Assembly (NCBI GenBank): GCA_028551475.1
Contig: CM052360.1
Location: 5,320,501 to 5,384,500 of the forward strand
Length of the DNA: 64,000 nt
Reading direction: 5' to 3'
Source of the DNA: Casuarina equisetifolia
Lineage: Eukaryota; Streptophyta; Magnoliopsida; Fagales; Casuarinaceae
Part shown: positions 12,346 through 22,256 of the stretch, piece after piece
Layout: every line of letters begins with the position of its first letter
Numbering within the stretch: position 1 is the stretch's first letter
Notes under the pieces: generated by a model
What the model was told of the DNA's origin: nothing
What the model saw: the letters and a program-made list of their open reading frames with translations, nothing else
Databases searched by the model: none
Made by a program: the position numbers and the translations under genes

Positions 12346-13958
12346 TCAAGGAGGATGAAATTCCAACAGTTTCGGAGACAGCTTATGTTGCATAATGATT
12401 GAGCATTCTGCAATCAATACTATTGTCTCATATATTTCCAGGTTCCTTTTGTTCTCTAGTATCTCTTTCAAAAGTTCTGCATAACTAAGCAATTGAACTG
12501 GAGCATCTGCAAAAGGAGTGTTAATATGCAATTTTAAAGATATATCAAGGAATTCTAAAAATTGCTTATCTCTTTCATGTTGTTGGAATCTTTGGGGAGA
12601 TGAAGCAGGAGGCATAAATGGCTTAGGATTGTCGAGAAATAATTTGCTCCTAGATGTCTCCTTAGGTTGTATGTTAACATTCTTATTTGTTTCATTATCT
12701 TTGAGACTCTCCTTGTCAACATCAACTTCTCCTACTTTCTTGCAACATGTTACGGTTATTGCCTCTGTGGTATCTATAAGGCTTTTCTCCACATTGCTAG
12801 GCAAAAGACCTTCATGATTCTCTGAGATCATGTTAATTAGCTGACTCATCTGCACCTCTAATTTTTGGATTGAAGCTTCTTGTCTTTAGAATCTTTCTTC
12901 ATTGTTTTGCATCATCTTGTTAATCATGTCCTCCAAGTTAGGCTTTACCTCTTCGATGTGCTTAAATGTTGGTGGCAGTCTCATATCATTTGGGTTACTC
13001 CATGAAAATTTTTTATGATTGTGCCATCCCTGATTGTACATGTTGAAGTAGAGATCATTTTGCGACCTGCTAGGAATCCCAACAAAATTAGCATAATCAT
13101 TATAATGAGCATAAGAATTACCTAATTGACATTCTGTACTTGCATGTTCTCCACTACAAAATTCACATGCTCTACTCTGATGTCTCACAATTGGAATACT
13201 TAGGTTGTCTATCTTCTTATTGAGCACTTCCAATTGTGCACACATTGTGGTGAAGATATCTACTTCATGGACTCCACTTGCTTGATGCATTGGTAATCTC
13301 TCAATAGACCATTGATAGTTATCAAATGTCATCTCCTCTAGGAAGTTAAATGCCGCTTCTGGTGTTCTGCTATGTAAGTCCCCTCCTACAGCTGTATCAA
13401 TTACGAAACGAAGATTTGTACTACACCCATCATAGAAAGTTTGTACTTGTAACCATATGGGTAGTCCATGATCTGGACATCTCCTTAGAAGTTCCTTGAA
13501 TCTTTCCCAAGCTTCATACAATGATTCATTGTCCATCTGTATAAAAGTAGTAATATCGTTTTGCATTTTTGCAGATTTTGCTAGAGGAAAGAACTTACCA
13601 AGAAATTTATGAGCCAAATCATCCCATGTAATAATCAATCCTATAGGAAGAGAAGAGAATCAATTTTAGCTGTATCTCTAAGAGAAAATGGAAATAGCCT
13701 TAACCTAATAACATCCTCTGTAACTCCATGATCTCCAATTATGTCACAAAATTCAAGGAATGCTTCAATATGAGCTTTTGGATCCTCATTTGGTAGCCCA
13801 CTATATTGCACGGAGTTTTGAAGCATCTTGATGAGCACGGGCTTGATCTCAAAATTGTTTGCTTGAATTGTAGGCCTTTGGAAGCTTGATGTGGCACTCC
13901 AAAATGTTGGTATAACATAGTCTTTTAAAAGTCTATGTGTATCATCATATCTCTCCAT
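12346..13958 (-). pseudogene. Gypsy family B gag remnant (Athila/Tat-like)
   Basis: Three minus-strand open segments are collinear: 13958-13641, 13638-12886 and 12855-12346. Family-typical phrases are NNFEIKPVLIKMLQN, YSGLPNEDPKAHIEAFLEFC, VIRLRLFPFSLRDTAKI, TWDDLAHKFLGKFFPLAKS and EAWERFKELLRRCPDHGLP, which together identify a Retrotrans_gag domain. A CX2CX3HX4C knuckle (CEFCSGEHASTEC) lies near 13165. The last segment reaches SYAELLKEILENKRNLE and KLSPKLLEF, which in complete relatives sits just before the aspartic protease. A deletion follows at that point. Stops separate the segments, so no full Gag can be made. Confidence 0.8.
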
Positions 13959-14240
13959 CCTTGTTGCTTAATCTTTCTACAATAGCAACTTAACAAAGAC
14001 TTTTTTTTTCTTTTTTTTAAGAAAAAAATAAAGCAAAATAAAAATAAAACAAAAAATGATTTTTTTCCTTTTTTTTTTCAACAACTAAAAAAATGATTTT
14101 TTTTCAAGAATTAAAAGAAACTATTTTTTTTGTTTTTCAAGAATTAAAAGAAAAAAAAAAGATTTTTTCTTAAAAGAAAATAAAAGCTAGATTAAACCTA
14201 AAAATTATTCGGTATTAATATTAATCAGCAGTAAAACAAC

Positions 14241-14258
14241 CAATCCCCGGCAATGGCG
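14241..14258 (-). other. Primer-binding site of Gypsy family B (tRNA-Asp-like)
   Basis: The minus strand reads TGCGCCATTGCCGGGGAT, close to the TGGCGCCGTTGCCGGGGA site of many plant Athila/Tat-type Gypsy elements, thought to pair with tRNA-Asp. It adjoins the LTR end at 14268 with a short T-rich spacer. Confidence 0.7.
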
Positions 14259-14267
14259 CAAAAAACT

Positions 14268-15504
14268 TGTTCGGTGAATTTTATATGCAAGTGAACATGT
14301 CGAACAAGTAATATAATGATAAGAAAGATATCGTCCCACAGAGATTGGTGATTACTAGACCAACTAATTACCAACGGTGAATAACTCCTAGAATTTATCT
14401 AGCAAACCAAATTGATAGATGATAGATTAACTAACTAAGTCTAAGAAAACTAAATACAAGAAATATGTTAGAGCATCCGATTTCACCATAATTACTAGGT
14501 ATTAATATTGATTATTTATGCTTGCAAGAGAGACAATATCTATGTGATGACGGAACTTCCTAATTTATTTACTATCCTATGTCTAGGTATAGCAAACCTA
14601 CTTAGTTCATTAATTCACTATATCTCTATATGTGAATTGAAACAAACCAAATGCATTAGGATCTATGAACATTCCCAGTTTAAACTAAAAGCCACACAAA
14701 CAATATGGTATATGTCTATCCATATTTAATCTATGGTTGCATATTACAAGAAGCAACTGCATGCTATTTCCTGTCGGTCTCAAACATGCAAATCAGATCA
14801 TTCAAGTGATAGCTAATCACCTAAAAGCATTAAACACAGTAATATGTAACTTCACATGAATAAAATATCTTGCAAAACATAATAATCATAAGATTCATAC
14901 CATCATAATTAGGTTACATCATAGCTCTAACAAGAATAAACTAAAACATAAAGAAATAATGAGGAAGAATGATAATAAGAAATAAAGAAAGCATCTTGAA
15001 TCCAAGAACAAGAAGTTTGTCACCCTTTTTGTCTTTTCTTCAAGAAAACCTTGAATTCATGGCCTCTCTCTTGAGTTGTGCTCAATTTCCTCCTCTTCTT
15101 CTTTTGCCTCTTCTCTTCTTTTAAATAGGGTTTAGGTTTAGACCTACCTCCTATCCTAGTAGAATTGGGTTTTAGAGATCTAAAACAATTGGGTTTTAAA
15201 CTTCTAAATTAATTAGGATTTGAATTCCTAACATGATTGGGTTTTCTAAATAAATATAAAACCTAATAACAATGGAAAATCTAAAGTCTAAGCCCGTCTT
15301 AACTCTCTTGATCTTGATATTACGATTTTGCCACACAATAAGCATCAAGTTCTCCCTATTCATCCTTTTTCTCCATGCCTCCTTACGCTACATAAACAAC
15401 ACAAATTTAGGTAAATAAAGAGGAATTAAAATATTTTCTCATAAGCATTGCATTGTTTATTGCCTAAAAATAGGTCAAATAACTCTATAAAAATAGAGTT
15501 ATCA
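14268..15504 (-). repeat. Gypsy family B LTR (1237 bp)
   Basis: On the minus strand it starts TGATAACTCTATTTTTATAG (palindromic start) and ends CCGAACA next to the primer site. Its primer-proximal two thirds match 5431 to about 6050. A TATTTAAAAG on the minus strand near 15128-15119 is a candidate promoter TATA element. The ORF at 14508-14729 is not believed. Confidence 0.8.
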
Positions 15505-16527
15505 TGGAGCATGCAAACAAGGAATAAAAAACAACAACAAAGAATCAATTTGGAAGAGAGCATCTGTCGACTTGATATAGAAATTCAGAATGGTTGGTCA
15601 GAGGTGAAACATGAAAAATATAAAAGGGTTCAGGAACAATTGAATGATTTAATCACACAGGAGGAAGGAACCTTAAGGGATAAGGCAAGAGTAAAATGGT
15701 TAAAAGAAAGGGATAGAAACACTACATACTTTCATACTTGCATCAAAGAAAGAAACTATCAATCAAAGTGGAACTTTAAGTTACATGATGGTACTTATTC
15801 TTCGAATCCTGATATATTGGGTCCACTTGCAGTTGTCTATTATTCTCATATCCTCACTGTAGATAATTTCACTCACACCTCTCATTCATCCATTTAGATT
15901 CCCTCTAGAGACAAGAATACAAAGTGATCTGCTTGAATACATTCCACCGCTAATAACTGTTGAACATAATGATGAGTTATGTAAGGAGCCACAATGGGAG
16001 GAGATTTTGATGGCCATTAAAGAATTAGATCCTGACAGTGCTCCAGGACCAGATGGATTCAATGGACATTTTTATCAAGCAAGTGCTGAGATTATAAAAG
16101 AGGATATAGTAGCAGTGGTACATGATTTCTTTAATGGCAACCCCATGCCTAAATGCATTACTTCCATGCTAATCGTTTTAATATCGAAAAAGAAAAGCCC
16201 TCAGAGTTTCAAAGATCTCAGGCCTATCAGTTTGTGCAATTTTACTTATAACATAATTGCCAAGATTTTGAATGATAGGTTGGTACGCTTACTACCCTTG
16301 GTGATTTCTAAGGAACAATCTGGTTTTGTACAAGGGCAAGCTATTCATGAAAATGTTGCAATAGCACAAGAAATGGTGAATGAATTGGATCGCAAGGCAA
16401 TAGTCAACATGATGATCAAAGTGGATATGGAAAAAGCTTATGATCGTGTGGAGTGGGGATTTATACTTAAGGTATTGGAGAGGTTTGGATTTTCTAACCT
16501 ATAGAGTGACATGATATTTAGGTATAT

Positions 16528-17696
16528 TGTTGGGAAAATTTGGTTTTAATAAATGCAAAACTTTTAAATTCGTTTCTTTATTTGATTTGTTCTATAAATG
16601 TTCTATTCTAAATTGAATTACGATTTGATTTGAATATAACTAATATTTCCTTTCTACTATGATTGATTTGATTTTCAAATCATAAAGGAATATTTATGAG
16701 AGTTAATGTCATTTGAATTTTACATTTATAGATATAATTATTCAAATATTGTTGGAATTAATTATGGTATGAAATAGCATATTATTGGTATAACAATACA
16801 GATAAGTCATAACAAGTGTATGGCAAAAGAATAGCCATATATTACATCAGCAGAAGGTTGACTTAACAAGTCAAGAGTGAACACGTTCCAGCACAAGGGA
16901 TTGCATTATATTCAAGTTGGAACATTAAAGGAAATGACGTTGTTTCATAAAGACTCGAAGGTTCCAATTAAAGTGCAAATCTCCTCTCTCCTACTTGCCT
17001 TCCATTCCGAGGAAACCCTAGAGAAATTAATGGCTAAAATCTTGCAATCTAGCCGTTGGATTGACAAGAAATTTTGGGAAGAGCTTAAGGATTCATCTAT
17101 AAAGGATTTGCTTCAATTGATTTTAAAGGCACCTTTCAAAAAGCTACATCAAGCAGTGCATCACGAATTTTGAATCACGCCACTTTGATTACTCGGTGAT
17201 TTTGTTTCATACTTGCTTGTATTAAGTTCTATTGCATTGATTTCACACTATGATCTTCATTTGATAATCTGTCTAAGTGTAAATCGATTTAGAGCTTATT
17301 ATTCAAAAACTGTGATTTAGGACTTTCTTTGAAATCATATGTTTTGTGTTTGATTAATATTATATTTGATATTGTAAGAACTATAGAATAGGAAATTTCG
17401 GGGAGAGAAATTTTTATATTTTGGGTTTAAAGGGGATTGAGAATCCCTTGTAATTTGGCTTATTCATAGCCATTTTTGAGAGAGGGCTTTAGTGGGGGAA
17501 CTAAAGCAGGGTACATTAGGTGCCAACTTGTGGGCCGAACCACCTCCCAAATTTTCGTGTGTTATTTTCCTTGGCTGTCTACTTGTTTGTTTATTTTCTT
17601 TTAATTAATTGTGATTAGACAAAAAAAATTAAAAAGAAAATTTGTAGCCTTTATTACCTAATTCAACCCCCTTCTTAGGTAATTAGGGACCTTTCA
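16528..17696 (+). mobile_element. Solo LTR 3 (1169 bp) in LINE ORF2, target duplication TATAT
   Basis: It begins TGTTGGGAAAAT and ends CCTTTCA, with TATAT at 16523-16527 and 17697-17701. Removing it and one TATAT rejoins the LINE reverse transcriptase reading RYI-SNNWFTLLVQG. It has the same architecture as the two 1.6-kb solo LTRs (GGGCCGAACCACC near 17533, ATTCAACCCCCTTCTTAGG near 17671), so it is a distant relative. The 98-codon ORF at 16877-17173 lies wholly inside and has no recognisable family. Confidence 0.85.
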
Positions 17697-17855
17697 TATA
17701 TGTCCAACAATTGGTTTACACTTTTGGTACAAGGAGCAAAGCATGGATTCTTCAAGTCCACACGAGGTCTTCGTCAAGGGGATCCCTTATCACCTAGCAT
17801 TTTTATCCTGCTCAAGATGCCTTCAGTAGAAAACTCAATCATTTGATGAATATGA

Positions 17856-19451
17856 TGTTGAAAATCATGTGTTTGTATGTTTTGATTGAGAAAAATTTTG
17901 TTATCGTTGAATATATATTAAATTTTGTTATGGTTGAATATATATTTGAATATATGTTGAATATATGAATTTGTGTGCACATATTAAAAAATCAAAGGAA
18001 GTAAAAGGTGTGCAAATTATAATATCAATTAATGATATTATAAAGTAGCCGAGTTCCTACATTTCATTATCGAACATCAAATATAAAGTCAATTTGATTT
18101 ATTCTATGTATATTTTATTTAGTAGCTTAATTCATATTATTGGTTATATTAAAGAAATGTGATACTTGGAATTGGTGTGCTTATAGGTACATTTGAAAAG
18201 CAAAGGCTTGTTACATTAAAGTACACATCTTCATTGGACCGACCATATATATATATATATATGGGTACATGAGACATATATATATTTATATATATATATA
18301 TATATACATATATCTAGAGCTTGTGAAGCTAAGGCCTGTGAAAGTGCAGCCTGCGAAACTAAAGCCTGTGAGAAATAAAGCTAAAGCCCCTAAGATGCAA
18401 AACCGGAGCCTATGAGAAGTGAGGCTGGGGCCCGTGAAATTAAAGTCTAGTGCCTTTCACTTAAACAAAATGGCAGCATCTTGAACAGATAAGAGCTTAA
18501 GCTCTTATGTTGACCCCGTCTGAAGCCCTAGCCACACACTCAACTAAAGCCACCTTCCTCCTCAATCTCTCTTGCGACACCGACTCCAACGGGAAGAATG
18601 ATGAGGCGACTAAGTGTCAAAATGGCTATTTTGCTGGAAAATCATGATCTGCAACTGTGTGACGTCATGTCTATCAAATCTCAACGAAAGGAATTCAAAA
18701 AGATTTAAATAGAAACCCTAACGTGTTCAAGGTTTGAATATCTGCTATAAAAGGGAGCTTCGGATGAGTATTTGTGCTTGCTGATCAATATACCTGCTGA
18801 TATGAACAAAAGAGATTGAAGCTTTCATTGATTTGTTCTTGTTGATGTGTTCTTTAATCCTTGAAGAAAAAGAAAATCTTCAATGATATTTTCTAAATTC
18901 GTTATGTTGTGAATATCATCTGATAGATTGATCTTTGAATGTGCTAGATTATCTAAAACATTATTTGCACATAAAGATCATTGTAAATTTGAAACCCTAG
19001 ATTTGTGAAATTTGGAGATTTCGTGATTAGAGCTTGAATTAATTTTGTATACATTTGATTAGCTCTATGATAAGCTTAAATCCTCACCCATATCATATAT
19101 TTGAGAAATTAGCTTAATGTTTTAGGGTTTTTATAAACCTAACTCTGTAACCGTGAGCTGTATAACTCCTTTTGAGGAGTTGTGGGGTGAAGGAGAAGTA
19201 AAGTAGACTTTAACTTGGTTTAAGTTGAAGGAGAAAAGGGTGGAAGTAGGTGAAAAGTGCCGAACCATCGTGAAATTTCTGAGTGTGATTTTTCTATTCT
19301 GATTTATATTCTTATGCTTTGATATTATTGTGATAGGTAACCTTATTGTGATTGCTAAGCAAGAAATCAAAAAGAAGAATTATTTAAATTAGCTAAGTTT
19401 CTAAATATCCAATTCAACCCCACCCTTCTTGGATAGCCATATAACCTAACA
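17856..19451 (+). mobile_element. Solo LTR 2 (1596 bp) in LINE ORF2, target duplication TATGA
   Basis: It begins TGTTGAAAATCATG and ends CCTAACA, with TATGA at 17851-17855 and 19452-19456. It separates the GLRQGDPLSP motif of the LINE reverse transcriptase from its YVDD motif. It is the same family as the solo LTR at 2770-4353. It carries an AT microsatellite at about 18244-18309 and a GTGCCGAACCATCG box near 19257. No internal coding region or second LTR is present. Confidence 0.85.
18244..18309. repeat. AT dinucleotide microsatellite
   Basis: Two (AT)n runs separated by 'gggtacatgagac', inside solo LTR 2. The corresponding region of the related solo LTR at 2770-4353 has no such expansion. 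Confidence 0.85.
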
Positions 19452-21732
19452 TATGACGCCATTCATTGGAAGATTTAAAGGAGATAATAATTTTGGAGGA
19501 GTTTCTCATTTACCATATGTTGATGATATGCTAATTTTTATAGAAGGAAACCAATGATCTCTTGAATATCTCAAGAATTTGCTACAAGAATATGAACCAT
19601 ATAGTGGACAAAAGGTTAACGTAGAGAATACCAAGGTTATAGTTTCAAATAAGTTAGAACAATCAAAGAAAGAACTTATCAAACAAATAACAGGATTCTC
19701 TTTTGCAAACCTATTAGTTAAATATTTAGGTACTCCATTATTCAAAGGACGGAGTCGCATTCATTACTTTGACGAGATGGTGGATGCTATAGCTAATAAA
19801 GTGCAAAACCGGAAAATAAAATTCTTATCACAGGAAGGCAAATTGACATTGATCAAAGGTGTTCTCTCCTCTATGCTGATACATACCATTTCCATAACGA
19901 AAGTGCCTAAGACGGTCATACAAAGGATTAACAACATATTAGCCAAATTCATGTGGAGTAAAGTAGATAGTCATTGTAGCCATTAGGTTAAGTGGCAGAA
20001 TATATGCATGCCTTTGGAAGAAGGTGGTCTAGGAGTTTGAAATTTATAGCAAACAATGTAGGCCCTTCAAACAAAATTTGCATGGCGATTTGTTTAGGGA
20101 CAATCATTGTGGGCTTCAATTATGCGAGCCAAGTATAGACACCCAATGAAAGCACTTAGCCGAGGTAAAAAGAATGCACACTATCATACATGGAAGATGA
20201 TTTTGCCTTGGTTGGAGTATTCAATCAAGCATGGTAAATGGATTATTGGGGAGGGTAAATGTTACTTTTGGAAGGATAATTGGCTTGGACAACCTCTTTA
20301 GTATCCTTTATGCCCATAACAAGATATAACAATTAGAGAAGCCCTTCAAAATCAAGATTTTATTCAGGAACGTTTGTCTAGTGAGCAACAAGAGTAGGCC
20401 AATAAAATTGTTTGTAATCAAGAGCCAGATAGACTTGTTTGTGATTTGAGTGCTTCTAGTGAATTTTCAGCTTCATTGGTGTATCATGACCGGAGAGTTA
20501 AAAAAGAAAAAGTACTTTGGGCAAAGTTTTTGTGGAACAAAGTAGTCCCTCCTAATATTGGATTGCTTATGTGAAAATTAATTCATTATGACATTCCTGT
20601 GGAATGTAATATGCAAAAAAAAAAGAATCCAATTGGCATCTAAGTGTTATTGTTGTAACAAGGGCAAATAAGAGACTGTGGATCATGTCTTCATGCATAG
20701 TAAATTGGCACAACAGCTTTGGAGGAGATTTGGCGACACACTTCAGGTACCTGTTTGTTTTACTTCTATATCTAATTTTGTTTCTTCCTGGTACTCCAAG
20801 GCATGATGGCATAATCAGAGGAGAGCGCTAGTAGCCATTTTGGGAGGAGTTATTAAGCGAGAAATTTGGTTGGCTAGGAATTCAACAAAACATAATGGTG
20901 AATTTATGTTGTTGTTCAAAATTAACAAATAGGTTACACATTGGATGCTCCAACTATCAACTCTAATCCAAGTCAAGGTTCAAGTAAGTTTTCTAGATCA
21001 AATATCATTAGTTGTGCTAAAAATTCCTATGATTCATATTCCATGGCGGCGAGGAATTTGGGTTCATTGGCAACCTCCTCTTATGGGACAATACAAGTTG
21101 AATATAGATGGATCAAGCATCAGGGGGAATCCTAAGAGATCATAACAGAGATCTCATCATGGCCTTTTCCACCAAGTTATATCCTGGCAGTAGTGCAAAG
21201 GCAGAAGCATATACAATATTAGAGGGCCTTAAAATATGTCATGCACGAAATCAAGTACCTCACTTTATTGAATCATATTCTTTCTATTTAATTCAATGCA
21301 TGCTCAACAAATGGAGAACTCCATGGAAATTGGAGTATGTCATACGTCAATGTTTGACTATGATTCCTTTACATGCACTTATATGTCATGTGCATCGTGA
21401 GGGGAATATAGTAGCAGATCGTCTAGCTAATCATGGTCACGCCATTCAGAATGTGACGATTTTTTATCAGCTAGGCTCATTGCCTTATTCATGCTTAGAT
21501 GTTTATGTCAAAGATAAATTAGGCCTAGGTAATTATAGACCACCATAAGGTTAAGCAAATGTGTTGCCCAATGTATTTTGTGTTTATTTTTAATTATGTA
21601 TGGCGACTTAATATATAAGTGATTTGTTATTTTCTGAAGGTAAAGAATATACCATGCCCTTTGTACTTATCCGAGGTTTGGTTATTACGCCCAGCCTTGT
21701 TGGTATTAATAAAAATTAAAAATTAAAAAAAA

Positions 21733-21747
21733 AAGTAAGCGATGGGG
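21733..21747 (+). repeat. LINE target-site duplication, right copy
   Basis: AAGTAAGCGATGGGG, identical to 8622-8636, directly after the A-rich tail of the LINE. Confidence 0.9.
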
Positions 21748-22256
21748 GTTATATCATGATTTAGCCCCCCCCCCCCCCCCCCCCCGTGCCCTCTTTTTTT
21801 AATTAAGCTCAATTATTGATAGCTTTAAAAAGTTATCAATATTAATATTATTATCTCGTTATCTACATGATTTAGCCTAATGGGAAAATCAAACACATGA
21901 TTTGTGGTCCTAAGAAAACTTGCACAGCTTCAATCTTCCAAACTAGACCCGTTGTCATCCACCACCAAATTTTAAATAATACAAAAAAGAAGGTCCTACT
22001 AATCATACTGGGGACAGAATAATAAAAAAAGCATCGGCTACATGAAACCAAAAATAATTCCAAACATCCACCTATGCCAAATAAAAGTTTGCAGCTTGCA
22101 TAGTGTGCTCAGCTGGCACCAACTTTGGCTCCTCCACTTATTGCTCACGCATCTCTACCACCATTCCCTCCTTCCTATACATAGCTCTCCCTTAAACCCT
22201 TTTCTTCAAGCAACCATTGGAGTCTCTCTCTTTCTCTCTTCATCTCTCTAAAAGAA
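21748..22256. other. Flank and likely promoter/5' leader of the XTH pseudogene
   Basis: Contains a run of 21 C at 21765-21785, then AT-rich sequence. The last 100 bases are CT-rich (TCTCTCTCTTTCTCTCTTCA near 22213-22240), as in many plant 5' leaders, with a weak TATA-like CTATACATAG near 22175. No gene is seen. Confidence 0.4.

Larger units (their letters stand above)
12079..15504 (-). mobile_element. Gypsy family B element inserted in LINE ORF2: gag-only, pol deleted, one LTR left
   Basis: The insertion splits LINE codons: K-K-K-L left of about 12079 rejoins W-S-M-Q-T-R right of 15504. On the minus strand the order is LTR (15504 to 14268), primer site (about 14258-14241), gag (13958 to 12346), then at once a typical Gypsy 3' non-coding region (GGCAACCCAAGCATTTTCA-like phrase, and GAGGACAATGCTTCATTCAA then GTTTGGGGGTAG near 12150-12108). 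Protease, reverse transcriptase, RNase H and integrase are absent, and so is the second LTR. The right flank is TGGAG and the left junction reads AAATG, consistent with a deletion that removed the 3' LTR and most of one target copy. Gag style and primer site suggest the Athila/Tat branch. Confidence 0.8.
11239..21548 (+). pseudogene. LINE ORF2 remnant (endonuclease, reverse transcriptase, RNase H), interrupted
   Basis: The endonuclease begins at an ATG at 11239 with a WNIGG motif and EFLALLEPKKK, has IIGGDFNTI near 11622, then YTWCSNE, RLDKVLNNLE and YDHCPLVLSL (usual SDHCPL). The reverse transcriptase resumes after the Gypsy insertion with RVKWLKERDRNTTYFH (about 15690), DSAPGPDGFNGHF, DLRPISLCNF, EQSGFVQG and VDMEKAYDRVEW (16007-16504). 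It is cut at 16523, resumes with GLRQGDPLSPSIFIL (17702-17850), is cut again at 17856, and resumes with the catalytic YVDD at 19516-19527. A Cys/His zf-RVT-like patch (KCYCCNKG, DHVFMH) lies near 20640-20700. RNase H (about 21090-21548) has NIDGSS and REGNIVADRLANHG. Many stops and frameshifts are present. Confidence 0.85.
8637..21732 (+). mobile_element. LINE/L1-type retrotransposon, near full length, carrying three nested LTR-element insertions
   Basis: A 15-bp direct repeat, AAGTAAGCGATGGGG, flanks the locus at 8622-8636 and 21733-21747, immediately after an A-rich 3' tail (about 21707-21732). This is the classic signature of target-primed reverse transcription. Inside are an ORF1 with a DUF4283-like domain and zinc knuckle, and an ORF2 with endonuclease, reverse transcriptase, zf-RVT-like and RNase H regions in the normal order. 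The locus spans 13.1 kb; subtracting the insertions at 12079-15504, 16528-17701 and 17856-19456 leaves about 6.9 kb, a usual full length for a plant L1. Frameshifts and stops in both ORFs show it is dead. Confidence 0.9.

Noticed and set aside
16877..17173. 98-codon ORF as a possible small gene
   Set aside because: It lies entirely inside a solo LTR with a clean target duplication and matches no family I recognise.
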